A program made the position numbers and the translations under genes. Shown here in pieces: positions 1 to 8,308 of a stretch of 64,000 bases of DNA; position 1 is the first letter of the stretch, and each line of letters opens with the position of its first letter. This DNA comes from Candidatus Margulisiibacteriota bacterium (GTDB taxonomy: Bacteria > Margulisbacteria > WOR-1 > O2-12-FULL-45-9 > XYB2-FULL-48-7): assembly GCA_025453605.1 (NCBI GenBank), contig JALOPZ010000001.1:719541-783540 (forward strand). The letters are read 5' to 3'. The notes beneath the pieces are model-generated. The model was given only the letters and a program-made list of their open reading frames with translations. It was not told where the DNA came from and did no database searches.

Positions 1-1
1 C

Positions 2-295
2 GCCGACTCCTACGTTACTGATATCACCAAGCATCTGCAGGTTGGACAGCTCGTCAAGGTCCGCGTCATGGGCATGGCCAAGGAAGGGAAATACGACCTC
101 TCCATTAAACAGGTCGGGAAACCGGCCTGGCAAGCCCGGCCGCGCCGCTCCCGCGACGAAGCCGGTAAGCCCGCCCCCGGTTCTTTTGAGGACAAGATCA
201 CCCAGTTCTTGAAGCAGAGCGAAGAAAAGCTGATCGACTGGAAACGGAACCTCGAGACCAAGCAGTCTGGTAAGAAGAAAAAACCGGTCCGCTGA
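2..295 (+). CDS. S1 RNA-binding domain protein, C-terminal part (5' end outside window)
   Basis: Only the last 97 codons are present; the frame is open to the window edge, so the start lies upstream. The visible part opens inside an S1-type OB fold (YVTDITKHLQVGQLVKVRV, then KYDLSIKQ), the usual strands 3-5 of such a domain. A basic, low-complexity tail follows and ends in a run of lysines (KKKKPVR). Short S1 proteins with charged tails (the YabR/GSP13 type) bind RNA or the small ribosomal subunit. That role is inferred from the family. The stop lies 5 bases before tRNA-Leu. Confidence 0.75.
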   Translation, partial: ADSYVTDITKHLQVGQLVKVRVMGMAKEGKYDLSIKQVGKPAWQARPRRSRDEAGKPAPGSFEDKITQFLKQSEEKLIDWKRNLETKQSGKKKKPVR

Positions 296-300
296 GATTT

Positions 301-386
301 TGCCTGGGTGGCGGAATTGGTAGACGCAAGGGACTTAAAATCCCTCGGCCGAATAAGCCATGCCGGTTCGATTCCGGCCCCAGGCA
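301..386 (+). tRNA. tRNA-Leu (UAA)
   Basis: An 86-nt class II tRNA. The acceptor arms TGCCTGG and CCAGGCA pair perfectly. The anticodon arm is AGGGA-CTTAAAA-TCCCT, giving anticodon TAA. There is a long variable arm, and the T arm contains GGTTCGATTCC. No CCA is encoded. This tRNA is intact and has no intron, although tRNA-Leu(UAA) is the classic group I intron site in cyanobacteria. Confidence 0.97.
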
Positions 387-387
387 A

Positions 388-1596
388 TTACTCGAGGTAG
401 GAAGGTTTGACTTGCAGCAAGGACGCCAGGCCGGCCCGGTCAAGCCCGGAGAGGGCGCGCAGTTTCTGGATGTACCGTTTTTCGAACTCCACCGTGTAAT
501 CGCGCCCCCACGCCCGCCCGCTGGCCAGCAGAATATCGAGCGGCAGTTCCGCCGCGCCGATCTCCTCGTGTTCCGCTTTTAAGACCGCGCGGTCGATCAA
601 CAACCGGAGTTCCAGCGTGTTGCCCGGCCAGGAGTAACCGGCCAGCAGCTCGTTGGCCTCGGCGCTAAAGCCGCTGATCCGCCGGCTGTAGCGGCGATTG
701 GCCAGCGTCAGGTAGCGGTCGATCAGCAACGGCAGGTCGCCGGGCCGGGTGCGCAGCGGCGGGAGATTGATGATCGCGGCGGCAAAATAGTCGTAAATTT
801 CGCGGTTTACGGTCAAGAGGTCGCTCCGGTCGGTTGCGCCGATCAGCCGGGCGGCGGTCGCCGCCGGTTTGGCCGGTAAGTATTCAAGGTGGGCGAGAAA
901 AAGTGTCCCCCCCCGGACCTTGTCGAGCAGGCCGCGTTCGGCCTGCAGGTCGGCCGTAGTGAAACCGCGTTCCCGGCCGAACAGCCGGGCCTGGACGGCG
1001 GCGGCGGTCAGGCCGGCGGACAGGGAAAAACGTTTGAACGGCAGTTCGCGGCGGGCGCTTTGTTCGTGGATCAGCCGGGCGATCTCTTCTTTTTCGGTCC
1101 CCGATTCGCCGCTGATCAGCACCGGCTGGTCGGAGCTGGCCGCTTTTTTCGCCTGCTGCAGCACGAGCTCGATCTTTTCGCTCTGACCGACCAGCTGCGG
1201 CCGCTCCTCCAGCAGGGCGCTGCTCTCCTGCTCCAGAGCTTTGCGGCGGAGGATCCGTTCCGTCATCTTGACGATCGCTTCGACGTCGAACGGTTTGATC
1301 AGATAATCGCGGGCGCCCAGCTTGATCGCTTCACTGGCCTTACGCACTTCATTGACCGCGGTGACCATCACGACCTCCAGGCGGGGATCAAGGGTCTTAA
1401 GGCGGCGGAGGGTTTCCAACCCGTCAAGGCCGGGCATGCGGACATCGAGATAGGCCAGATCGAACGCCCGGTCGGCGACATGTTTGAGGGCGGCTTCGCC
1501 GGTGGCGGCGGTCGTGACCTGGTATTTACCTTCCAGGATCAGGGTAAATGACTCGCGGATCGACAGTTCGTCGTCAACTACCAGTATCTTGCTCAT
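388..1596 (-). CDS. Response regulator with degenerate sigma-54 activator (AAA+) domain
   Basis: 402 aa with the NtrC layout. The receiver domain is intact (D8, D9, phospho-acceptor D51, T79, K101). The AAA+ domain (about 135-355) has lost key residues. Walker A reads GESGTEKE at 163-170 instead of GESGTGKE. The GAFTGA loop that contacts sigma-54 is replaced by GRERGFTTAD around 207-216. Walker B reads TLFLAHLEY around 231-239 instead of a TLFLDEIG-type sequence. The protein ends at LLQVKPSYLE, so the Fis-type helix-turn-helix looks cut short. It probably cannot hydrolyse ATP or remodel sigma-54, and may act as a phospho-switch, partner or inhibitor of the intact activator at 2060-3418 (inference). 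It lies 8 bases after the small gene upstream and shares its transcript. The stop is one base from tRNA-Leu. Confidence 0.85.
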   Translation of the reverse strand: MSKILVVDDELSIRESFTLILEGKYQVTTAATGEAALKHVADRAFDLAYLDVRMPGLDGLETLRRLKTLDPRLEVVMVTAVNEVRKASEAIKLGARDYLIKPFDVEAIVKMTERILRRKALEQESSALLEERPQLVGQSEKIELVLQQAKKAASSDQPVLISGESGTEKEEIARLIHEQSARRELPFKRFSLSAGLTAAAVQARLFGRERGFTTADLQAERGLLDKVRGGTLFLAHLEYLPAKPAATAARLIGATDRSDLLTVNREIYDYFAAAIINLPPLRTRPGDLPLLIDRYLTLANRRYSRRISGFSAEANELLAGYSWPGNTLELRLLIDRAVLKAEHEEIGAAELPLDILLASGRAWGRDYTVEFEKRYIQKLRALSGLDRAGLASLLQVKPSYLE

Positions 1597-1604
1597 TTAC
1601 ACCA

Positions 1605-1937
1605 TTATCGGGCGAAACGGTCGATGATGATCAGCGCCTGCTTCTTGAGCTGAGGGTCGTTGAGGATCGCGTTAGTGATCGTTTCGACCATCGGCCTGGC
1701 TCCCTGTGCGGTGACCAGCGACGGACCGAACTCGGCCGCCAGCGCCATCCGAACCATTTTTGCCACGGCTAAAGCAATGGTGTCGGATTCCTTGATCTCC
1801 CGGGCCAGGCCTTTTTCGAACAACTCCAGCTTTTGCAGTTCCTGCTGGTCGAGCGCTTCGGTCGGCTCCTGTCCGAGGATCAGGGGGAGCAGATTACGGG
1901 TCGGTTGCCATTCACTCTTTCTAACTTGGGTCCGCAT
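1605..1937 (-). CDS. Unknown 110-aa protein, first gene of a sigma-54-type operon
   Basis: Family not recognised. I chose the ATG at 1937 over the one 6 codons upstream because GGAGGTGAGC sits just before it. The protein is soluble and mostly helical by eye, with a charged N-terminus (MRTQVRKSEW) and an alanine-rich middle. There is no signal peptide, membrane segment or cysteine motif. The degenerate response regulator follows after 8 bases. A -24/-12 type promoter lies about 25 bases upstream, so the gene is probably a target of the sigma-54/activator pair encoded next door. Confidence 0.65.
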   Translation of the reverse strand: MRTQVRKSEWQPTRNLLPLILGQEPTEALDQQELQKLELFEKGLAREIKESDTIALAVAKMVRMALAAEFGPSLVTAQGARPMVETITNAILNDPQLKKQALIIIDRFAR

Positions 1938-1961
1938 GTTGCTCACCTCCACCATGATACA

Positions 1962-1978
1962 AGCAATCTTATTGCCAG
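1962..1978 (-). promoter_or_regulatory. Sigma-54 (-24/-12) promoter
   Basis: The minus strand reads CTGGCAATAAGATTGCT. It has the GG at -24 and the GC at -12 exactly 10 bases apart, as in the TGGCAC-N5-TTGCW consensus. The predicted transcription start is near 1951, which leaves a leader of about 14 bases holding only the Shine-Dalgarno of the gene starting at 1937. rpoN and an NtrC-type activator lie just beyond, which supports the call. Confidence 0.7.
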
Positions 1979-2059
1979 GCCGAAACCGCCTGTTAAGGCT
2001 AATTTAGCACATTATTCTGGGCAAAACAATCAAGGTGATGTTGCGGGATGTGTGCGGGG

Positions 2060-3418
2060 TTACTTGATCTTGTATTTTTTTTCCAGCTGAAGCAAGGTGT
2101 TGCGGTGGATGCCGAGCATTTTAGCCGCTTCGCCTTTTTTACCGCCCGCCTTGCCGATCGCCTGTTTGATAAAGGCCGATTCGAATTTGCGGACGGCGTC
2201 GCGGAAACGGGTCTCTTCTTCCCCCGGCAGGGCGGGGAGATTGCCGCGGACCTCCGGCGGCAGCTTGGCGGCGTCGATCTGCGCGCTCTGGGTCAGGACG
2301 ACCAGCCGTTCGATCAGGTTCTCCAGTTCGCGGACGTTCCCCGGCCAGTCGTAGGCGGCCAGGAGCGGCAGAACCTCCGGTTTGAACCCTTTGATCTTCT
2401 TGCCGAACTCGTGGTTGTACTTGTGGAGAAAATGCTCGGCCAGCAGGGGGACGTCTTCCGCCCGCTCGCGCAGAGGGGGGAGGTGGAGCGGGATGACGTT
2501 GAGCCGGTAAAAAAGGTCTTCCCGGAACCGGCGGTTCTTGGTCTCGGCTTTCAGGTCGCCGTTGGTGGCGGCGACGATCCGGACGTCGACCGGGACCGGC
2601 CGGCCGCCGCCGAGCCGTTCGATCTCTTTTTCCTGAAGAGCGCGGAGCAGTTTCGCCTGCATCGGCAGCGGGAGTGTCCCGATCTCGTCGAGGAACAGGG
2701 TGCCGCCGCTGGCGATCTCGAACTTGCCGATCTGCCGTTCGATCGCGCCGGTGAACGACCCTTTTTCGTGGCCGAACAGTTCCGACTCCAGCAGGTTCTC
2801 CGGAATAGCGGCGCAGTTGACCGCGACAAAAAGTTTGTTCTGGCGCGGGCTCCGGTTATGGATCGCCCGGGCCACCAGCTCCTTGCCGGTCCCCGATTCG
2901 CCGGTGATCAGGACGGTCGCGTTGCTTTTGGCCACCTCTTCCACGACGCGGAAGACCTCGCGGATCGCCGGGCTCTTGCCGACGATCTTCTCGTACTGGT
3001 AGTCGGACTCGAGCAGCTGCCGGAGCGACTGGTTTTCCCGGGCGAGCAGGCGTTTTTCCATGATCTTCTCGACCTGCTCGGTCAGCGCGGCGATGTCGAA
3101 CGGCTTGGTGATGTAGTCATAGGCGCCGGCGCGGATCGCTTCCACCGCTTTGCCGACGGTGATCACGGCGGTGACCATGATCACTTCCACCGCGTCGTCG
3201 ATCCCCTTGATCAGCTTGAGGACCTCGATCCCGTCGATCTCCGGCAGGCGGATGTCGAGCAGGACCAGGTCGATCGGCTGTTTTCTGATCTGCTCGATCG
3301 CTTCGCGGCCGGAACCGGCGAGCAGGACGTGATAACGGTCCTTCAGGAGCAGGTGCAGCGAATCGCGCATGCTCTTTTCGTCGTCCACCACTAGGATCTT
3401 GGCTTTGGTTCCCGTCAT
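2060..3418 (-). CDS. NtrC-family sigma-54-dependent response regulator
   Basis: 452 aa and complete. Receiver domain: phospho-acceptor D55, T83, K105. AAA+ domain: GESGTGKE Walker A at 172-179, GSFTGA sigma-54 contact loop at 219-224 (a common variant of GAFTGA), GGTLFLDEIG Walker B near 237-246, then LFYRLNV and the WPGNVREL motif. A Fis-type helix-turn-helix ends the protein (KGEAAKMLGIHRNTL). It should hydrolyse ATP and open sigma-54 promoters when phosphorylated. The start codon overlaps the rpoN stop (ATGA), so sigma factor and activator are translationally coupled. No sensor kinase is present in the window. Confidence 0.95.
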   Translation of the reverse strand: MTGTKAKILVVDDEKSMRDSLHLLLKDRYHVLLAGSGREAIEQIRKQPIDLVLLDIRLPEIDGIEVLKLIKGIDDAVEVIMVTAVITVGKAVEAIRAGAYDYITKPFDIAALTEQVEKIMEKRLLARENQSLRQLLESDYQYEKIVGKSPAIREVFRVVEEVAKSNATVLITGESGTGKELVARAIHNRSPRQNKLFVAVNCAAIPENLLESELFGHEKGSFTGAIERQIGKFEIASGGTLFLDEIGTLPLPMQAKLLRALQEKEIERLGGGRPVPVDVRIVAATNGDLKAETKNRRFREDLFYRLNVIPLHLPPLRERAEDVPLLAEHFLHKYNHEFGKKIKGFKPEVLPLLAAYDWPGNVRELENLIERLVVLTQSAQIDAAKLPPEVRGNLPALPGEEETRFRDAVRKFESAFIKQAIGKAGGKKGEAAKMLGIHRNTLLQLEKKYKIK

Positions 3419-4755
3419 TTTTTCCTCTCTGCCGCGCTGGGCAGTTTCAGCTGCTGGCGGTAATAGGCCGCCGTCCGCCGGTCGATCGTCGCGCCCTTGT
3501 CCCGGAGCAGCTCAGCCAGTTTGCCGTCACTGTGGGGATTATGTTTATCCTCGAGGTCGATCAATTCACCGATCAGCGCCTTAAGCCGGGCCGCGGTCTG
3601 ACCGCTCGGCCCCCGCGGACACAACAGCCGGAGCGGGAAGAGGCCCTGCGGCGTCTGCACGTATTTTTCCGCCACGGTCCGCGAGATCGTCGACGGGTGC
3701 AGCCCGAACTCGTCGGCCAGACTTTTCTGGGTCAGCGGCCTGAGCCAGAGGCGCCCCTTGGCCAGAAAATCCGGCTGGGAGTCAATGATTTTTCGAGCGA
3801 TCTTTTCCAAAGTTTCACTTCTTTTTGCGAAATCCTCGATCAGCTCCTTGGCCCGCTTAAAGCGCTCTTTCAGAAACAGGCGGGTCGGTTCGTCGGTCTT
3901 GGGGTCGTCCAGCATTTTCAGGTATTGAGCGGAGAGGCGGACCGTTGGACCGTAACGGGTCTCCAGGTTGACCACCCGGTAACCGGAGCCGCTCTTTTCC
4001 ACCGCAAAGGAGGGGATGACCTGGCGGGCTTCACCGCCGAAACGGCTGCCGGGATACGGGTGCAGATTGTGTTTGATAAAATTGGCTATCTCCGTGACCC
4101 CGCTGACCGGAATGTTGAGAGCGGCTGCCAGGCGGTCAAAAGCTTTGGCTTCCAGATCGGGCAGATGGACTTTCACGACTTTCTTGAGCAGCTCTTCCAG
4201 CTCCCCGTTCTCAAAAGAATAGGCTTCGATCTGGATCAGGAGGCACTCGGCCAGGTCGCGGGCGCCGACCCCTTCCGGTTCCAGGCTCTGGACGAGCTTG
4301 AGGATCTTATCGATCGTCGGGCGGGAAAGCCCGTGTTTGGCCATCAGCCGCTCGCGCAGCTCGGGCCACGCCAGCAGGTAACCCTGATCATCGATGTTGC
4401 CGACGATCTCGCGGGCGATCGTTTTCTGGCTTTCCTCCCAGTCGGCCAGATCGACCTGATCGAGCAGGTGCTGCTCCAGCGTTTTATCTGTCCGGCTGAC
4501 ATTCTCCAGGCCGGGCAGTTCCTGAAAATCAACTTCTTTGCGGACCTTTTTATCCGAGGTCAGATAATTGAGGAATTCGATGTATTCGTCCTGGCGCTCG
4601 ACCTCCAGGACCGGATTCTCCTCTGCCTCTTTAGTCAACTCATCGACCGCCTCCAGGTAGGGGAGGGAGAGGATATTGAGCATCTGCAGCAGACGGGGGG
4701 CTAGTAACAGCTCCAGCGACTGCCGCAGCTCGGCTTGGAGTCTTAATTCGGCCAT
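3415..4755 (-). CDS. rpoN: RNA polymerase sigma-54 factor
   Basis: 446 aa. Region I is glutamine/leucine-rich (LRQSLELLLAPRLLQMLNIL). It is followed by the core-binding domain and the -12 helix-turn-helix (LTQKSLADEFGLHPSTISR, then KYVQTPQGLFPL). The C-terminal RpoN box reads DRRTAAYYR. The family consensus is ARRTVAKYR, so three of nine positions differ (A to D, V to A, K to Y). Sigma-54 directs polymerase to -24/-12 promoters and needs an AAA+ activator, supplied by the next gene. A TATAAT box lies 8 bases before the ATG, with no Shine-Dalgarno, so the mRNA is probably leaderless. Confidence 0.95.
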   Translation of the reverse strand: MAELRLQAELRQSLELLLAPRLLQMLNILSLPYLEAVDELTKEAEENPVLEVERQDEYIEFLNYLTSDKKVRKEVDFQELPGLENVSRTDKTLEQHLLDQVDLADWEESQKTIAREIVGNIDDQGYLLAWPELRERLMAKHGLSRPTIDKILKLVQSLEPEGVGARDLAECLLIQIEAYSFENGELEELLKKVVKVHLPDLEAKAFDRLAAALNIPVSGVTEIANFIKHNLHPYPGSRFGGEARQVIPSFAVEKSGSGYRVVNLETRYGPTVRLSAQYLKMLDDPKTDEPTRLFLKERFKRAKELIEDFAKRSETLEKIARKIIDSQPDFLAKGRLWLRPLTQKSLADEFGLHPSTISRTVAEKYVQTPQGLFPLRLLCPRGPSGQTAARLKALIGELIDLEDKHNPHSDGKLAELLRDKGATIDRRTAAYYRQQLKLPSAAERKK

Positions 4756-4763
4756 AACTGATA

Positions 4764-4769
4764 ATTATA
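4764..4769 (-). promoter_or_regulatory. -10 box of rpoN, leaderless arrangement
   Basis: TATAAT on the minus strand, 8 bases before the rpoN ATG. TGGCAA lies 17 bases further upstream as a possible weak -35. Transcription would begin at or within a base or two of the start codon. Confidence 0.55.
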
Positions 4770-4781
4770 GGGGGGAATAGG

Positions 4782-5237
4782 CTATTTTGCCAGCAAGTCC
4801 CAGCGTTCTCGATAAAATGCAGATCTTGGCGCACGCTGTCTTTTCTCTCTTTCCACCAAGCAGATCGTGCTTTTATAACTATTAAATACTTTCGCCGGCA
4901 TGATATAAAACACCGAGCCTTGCTCGATGTAGAGAATTGCCAGATCGAAGTCGTCATCTGAATAGCGTTTGCGACGCATGATCCGGCGATTTGTTTTTGT
5001 CCGCCGAACGTCGACGGCGTAATAATTGCCTGATCTGACCTGCCAGGCTCCTTTGACCTGAATTCTTATAAGTTGCCCATTTAAATCGAAGGCTAGATCA
5101 TATGGCAATCGGTCGCCAACCGGATGCAGAACACTGTAACCGCGTTTTAACAATTCAGTCGTAACAGCGGCTTCTGCAATATCAGCTTTGAGTTTGGTGT
5201 CCTTGGAAACGGAGAAACCGTGCGAATTAAAAGTCAT
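4782..5237 (-). CDS. PD-(D/E)XK homing endonuclease, I-Ssp6803I-like
   Basis: 151 aa, matching the roughly 150-aa group I intron-associated PD-(D/E)XK endonucleases. The likely active site is D47 (RLPYDLAF) and Q60-V61-K62 (RIQVKG), with E22 in the first helix. I-Ssp6803I of Synechocystis has this fold and cleaves the anticodon region of intronless tRNA-fMet genes to drive intron homing. Here a tRNA-fMet gene with a group I intron lies directly upstream on the same strand. The reading frame, however, starts 157 bases past the tRNA 3' end instead of inside the intron. The gene is visibly more AT-rich than its neighbours, which fits horizontal transfer. The ribosome site is weak (GGGGGG four bases before ATG). 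Confidence 0.85.
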   Translation of the reverse strand: MTFNSHGFSVSKDTKLKADIAEAAVTTELLKRGYSVLHPVGDRLPYDLAFDLNGQLIRIQVKGAWQVRSGNYYAVDVRRTKTNRRIMRRKRYSDDDFDLAILYIEQGSVFYIMPAKVFNSYKSTICLVEREKRQRAPRSAFYRERWDLLAK

Positions 5238-5322
5238 AATACCCCCCTGCCTGCCACTGTCCTCCGAAGGATCCAGAAAAATGATGCTTATTTACCTCGT
5301 ACTTGTTCTTGTTATTGTTCTA

Positions 5323-5393
5323 CCAAAATCCGAACAAAGGACAAGAACCAGGACAAGGAGACCAAAATCCTCACTTTTGTTCGGATTTTGGTC

Positions 5394-5394
<1 letters not shown>
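5323..5394. repeat. Nested inverted repeats between tRNA-fMet and the endonuclease gene
   Basis: CCAAAATCCGAACAAA at 5323-5338 is perfectly repeated in inverse at 5376-5391 (16 bp, 37-base spacer). An alternative 12-bp hairpin pairs 5359-5370 with 5383-5394 (AGACCAAAATCC, 12-base loop). Its outermost base is the discriminator base of the tRNA. The two hairpins share an arm and exclude each other. No T tract follows, so this is not a classic terminator. It may be a processing signal or a scar of the element's insertion. Confidence 0.75.
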
Positions 5395-5685
<291 letters not shown>

Positions 5686-5693
5686 ATTGACTG

Positions 5694-5702
5694 ATTATAT
5701 CA
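5694..5702 (-). promoter_or_regulatory. Extended -10 promoter of tRNA-fMet
   Basis: TGATATAAT on the minus strand (TG-n-TATAAT). Its last base lies 8 bases before the mature tRNA 5' end. It overlaps the last codon of the upstream ferredoxin gene. The transcript could run through the intron and the endonuclease. Confidence 0.65.
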
Positions 5703-6482
5703 CAGTTTATGGCGGAATTCCTCAAGAGGCTGCGGGTAATGCCACCGGCCGCGGAATTTATTAGTGTAGATCGCCTGTTGCGGACAGCGGTTATAGCAGC
5801 ACCAGCAGCCGTAACATTTTTTCTGGTCGAACACAGGGTAAGGAGCGAGGTCGATCGCGGCGTAGGGGCACTCCTTTTTACACGCTCCGCATTTGGTGCA
5901 GCGCGCCTGGTCAACAAACTGTTCCCCCATTTCTTTTTTGGCCCGGGTCCGGGGAAAGAGCGTCAGGTAGTCGAGTAAACCGAAGCGGGGTCGGCGGGCG
6001 ACCGATCTACCGGCCTCGATCTCCCGGCAGATTTCCTCAAGCTGGCCGATGAACCGGCGAAATTTTTCCCGCTCTTTTTCGTCGGGCGCGCCGGCGGAGG
6101 TTAACCCCCGGGAGAGCATGGTCGGAATGTTTTCCGGCGTATGCAGGGCAAAAGCGGCGACGACCTTAAAACCGGACCGGGTCGCCCGATCGGCTAACCC
6201 CTTGAGGGTGCCGCCGTTAAACATCCCGTAGGTGTTGAAAACAAAGCACGGTTTGCCGTTTTGGCGGGGGAGGCTTTCCAGATAATCGATGATCAGTTTG
6301 GACGGACCGGAATAATCGGCCCAGGCGGCAAAGCCGACCAGATCGTAGGCGGAAAAATCGACCGGTCGGGCGTGTTTCAGATCGACCAGTTCAAGTTCAG
6401 CGTTGGCCAGGTGCCTTTTTATGTATTCACAGGCCAGTTTGGTGTTGCCGGTGTTGGAATAATAGACCAGCAGGCCTTTCAT
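5700..6482 (-). CDS. EFR1-type ferredoxin with flavodoxin-like domain
   Basis: 260 aa. The N-terminal flavodoxin fold (about 1-160) has the FMN phosphate loop YYSNTGNT near 8-15. The C-terminal part carries two 4Fe-4S motifs, CTKCGACKKECP and CYGCWCCYNRCP, followed by a short tail. The fusion of a flavodoxin domain with a 2x[4Fe-4S] ferredoxin defines the EFR1 family of anaerobic electron carriers; the physiological partner is not known. It follows pckG after 15 bases and is probably co-transcribed. The presence of such a protein suggests an anaerobic or fermentative host. Confidence 0.85.
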   Translation of the reverse strand: MKGLLVYYSNTGNTKLACEYIKRHLANAELELVDLKHARPVDFSAYDLVGFAAWADYSGPSKLIIDYLESLPRQNGKPCFVFNTYGMFNGGTLKGLADRATRSGFKVVAAFALHTPENIPTMLSRGLTSAGAPDEKEREKFRRFIGQLEEICREIEAGRSVARRPRFGLLDYLTLFPRTRAKKEMGEQFVDQARCTKCGACKKECPYAAIDLAPYPVFDQKKCYGCWCCYNRCPQQAIYTNKFRGRWHYPQPLEEFRHKL

Positions 6483-6497
6483 GCTCTGCCCGGCGGT

Positions 6498-8273
6498 CTA
6501 TTTCAGCCGGCGGTTCAAAGCCCGCAGCTCTGCGGTCATCTCTTTGGGGAGGTCTTTGCCGAAGGTCTTAAAGAATTCCGCGACCCCCTCGGCCTCTTCT
6601 TTCCAGTCGGCTTTGCTGATGGCGAGGAGCTTGTTCATGTTCTCGCGCGGGATGCGCAGGCCGGTCAGGTCGATATCGTTCTCGTGCGGCAGGTAGCCGA
6701 TCGGCGTCTTGACCGCTTCCACTTCGTTCTTGCAGCGGCTGATGATCCACTCCAGGACGCGCAGGTTCTCGCCGAAGCCTGGCCAGAGGAACTTCCCCTC
6801 TTCGTCTTTGCGGAACCAGTTAACATTGAAGATCTTGGGCGGCGCGGCCATTTTGCCCCCCATCTCCAACCAGTGGGCAAAATAGTCCCCCATGTTGTAG
6901 CCGCAGAAGGGGAGCATCGCCATCGGGTCGCGCCGGACCTCGCCCTGGGCGCCGAACTGGGCGGCGGTCCGCTCCGACGCCATGGTGGCGCCGACAAAAA
7001 CGCCGTGCTGCCAGTTGAACGCTTCGTAAACAAGCGGGGCGAGCCGGGCCCGGCGGCCGCCGAAAATGATCGCCGAGATCGGGACGCCGTGGTGGTGTTC
7101 CAGCCGGTTGCTGATCGACGGGACGTTCTGGATCGGCACGGTGAACCGGGCGTTGGGGTGGGCGGCGAGCATCGGTTGCCGGTTTTCGTCGACCAGGCCC
7201 GGTTTCCACTCTTTCCCCTGCCAGTTATAGCCGCTGGTCGGGACAGGTGGATCGCCCCCTTCCCACCAGACCGTTTTGTCCTTTTTCAACAGGACATTGG
7301 TGTAAATGGTGTCTTTCTTGATCGCCGCCATGATGTTCGGATTGGTCTTGGTGTTGGTCCCGGGCGCGACGCCGAACAGGCCGTTCTCGGGGTTGATCGC
7401 CCAGAGCTTGCCGTCGGTGTCGATCCGCATCCAGGCGATATCGTCGCCCACCGTCCAGATCCGGTAACCTTTCCGTTTTAATCCCTCCGGCGGGAGGAGC
7501 ATCGCCAGATTGGTCTTGCCGCAGGCGGAAGGAAATGCGGCGGCGATGTAGGTCACGGCGCCGGACGGGTCTTCGATCCCCATGATCAGCATGTGTTCGG
7601 CCATCCACCCTTCGGTTTGACCCAGATAACTGCCGATCCGGAGCGAGAGGCACTTTTTGCCGAGCAGAACATTGCCGCCGTAGCCGGAGCCGACGCTCCA
7701 GATCGTGTTGTCTTCCGGGAAATGGAGGATCAGCCGCCGGTCGACGTTGAGGTCTGCCTTGCTGTGCAGACAGCGGGTGAAATCCCCTTCGGTTTTTTCC
7801 AGCAGGTCGAGGACCGGTTTCCCGATCCGGGTCATGATCCGCATGTTGAGGACAACATAGATGCTGTCGGTCAGTTCGATACCGATCTTGGAGAACGAGG
7901 AGCCGACCGGCCCCATCGAAAAGGGGATGACATACATCGTCCGCCCCTTCATCGCGCCGCTAAAGATCTCGCCGGCGCGTTTGTAGCCCTCTTCCGGCGC
8001 AAGCCAGTTGTTGGTCGGGCCGGCGTCACGTTTATTCTTCGTGCAGATATAGGTCAGGTGTTCGGTCCGGGCGACGTCGTTCTGCGCGGTCCGGTGGTAG
8101 GAGCAGCCGGGGAGTTTCTGCTGGCTTAGCTTGATCAGCTCGCCGCTTTTAAAAGCCTCTTTTTCCAGCCGTTCCTTTTCCGCGTCCGAACCGTTGATCC
8201 AGACGATCTTGTCCGGTTTGCACAGTTCGGCGCATTCTCTGACCCATTTGTTCAAGACCTTATGCTTGCTCAC
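6498..8273 (-). CDS. pckG: Phosphoenolpyruvate carboxykinase (GTP)
   Basis: 591 aa with a GTG start, full length for the GTP-dependent family. The enzyme interconverts oxaloacetate + GTP and PEP + CO2 + GDP. The P-loop FPSACGKTN lies near 247-255, followed by the metal-binding VGDDIAWM segment. The mobile-loop region RTAAQFGAQGEVRRDPMAM is present, as is the N-terminal KLPGCSYHRTAQNDVAR. With eno and gpmI later in the window it can feed gluconeogenesis, or run in the carboxylating direction in fermentation. TGATATAAT sits 6 bases before the GTG, which implies a leaderless mRNA. Confidence 0.96.
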   Translation of the reverse strand: MSKHKVLNKWVRECAELCKPDKIVWINGSDAEKERLEKEAFKSGELIKLSQQKLPGCSYHRTAQNDVARTEHLTYICTKNKRDAGPTNNWLAPEEGYKRAGEIFSGAMKGRTMYVIPFSMGPVGSSFSKIGIELTDSIYVVLNMRIMTRIGKPVLDLLEKTEGDFTRCLHSKADLNVDRRLILHFPEDNTIWSVGSGYGGNVLLGKKCLSLRIGSYLGQTEGWMAEHMLIMGIEDPSGAVTYIAAAFPSACGKTNLAMLLPPEGLKRKGYRIWTVGDDIAWMRIDTDGKLWAINPENGLFGVAPGTNTKTNPNIMAAIKKDTIYTNVLLKKDKTVWWEGGDPPVPTSGYNWQGKEWKPGLVDENRQPMLAAHPNARFTVPIQNVPSISNRLEHHHGVPISAIIFGGRRARLAPLVYEAFNWQHGVFVGATMASERTAAQFGAQGEVRRDPMAMLPFCGYNMGDYFAHWLEMGGKMAAPPKIFNVNWFRKDEEGKFLWPGFGENLRVLEWIISRCKNEVEAVKTPIGYLPHENDIDLTGLRIPRENMNKLLAISKADWKEEAEGVAEFFKTFGKDLPKEMTAELRALNRRLK

Positions 8274-8308
8274 GCGCCAATTATATCATATAATAGGAAC
8301 GATGAAAA
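8266..8308. promoter_or_regulatory. Back-to-back divergent promoters of pckG and tig
   Basis: Minus strand: TGATATAAT at 8288-8280, 6 bases before the pckG GTG, with TTTTCA as a possible -35 17 bases upstream. Plus strand: TATAAT at 8289-8294, 7 bases before the tig ATG, with TTGCTC 17 bases upstream. The two -10 boxes are only 3 bases apart and each -35 falls at or beyond the other gene's start. One polymerase would therefore cover both promoters. Both mRNAs appear leaderless. Confidence 0.6.

Noticed and set aside
198..443. Minus-strand frame across tRNA-Leu
   Set aside because: Read-through of the tRNA sequence in antisense; no coding evidence.
2048..3394. A 448-codon plus-strand frame opposite the NtrC-type gene
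   Set aside because: Shadow of the opposite strand; the NtrC-type gene has full domain content on the other strand.
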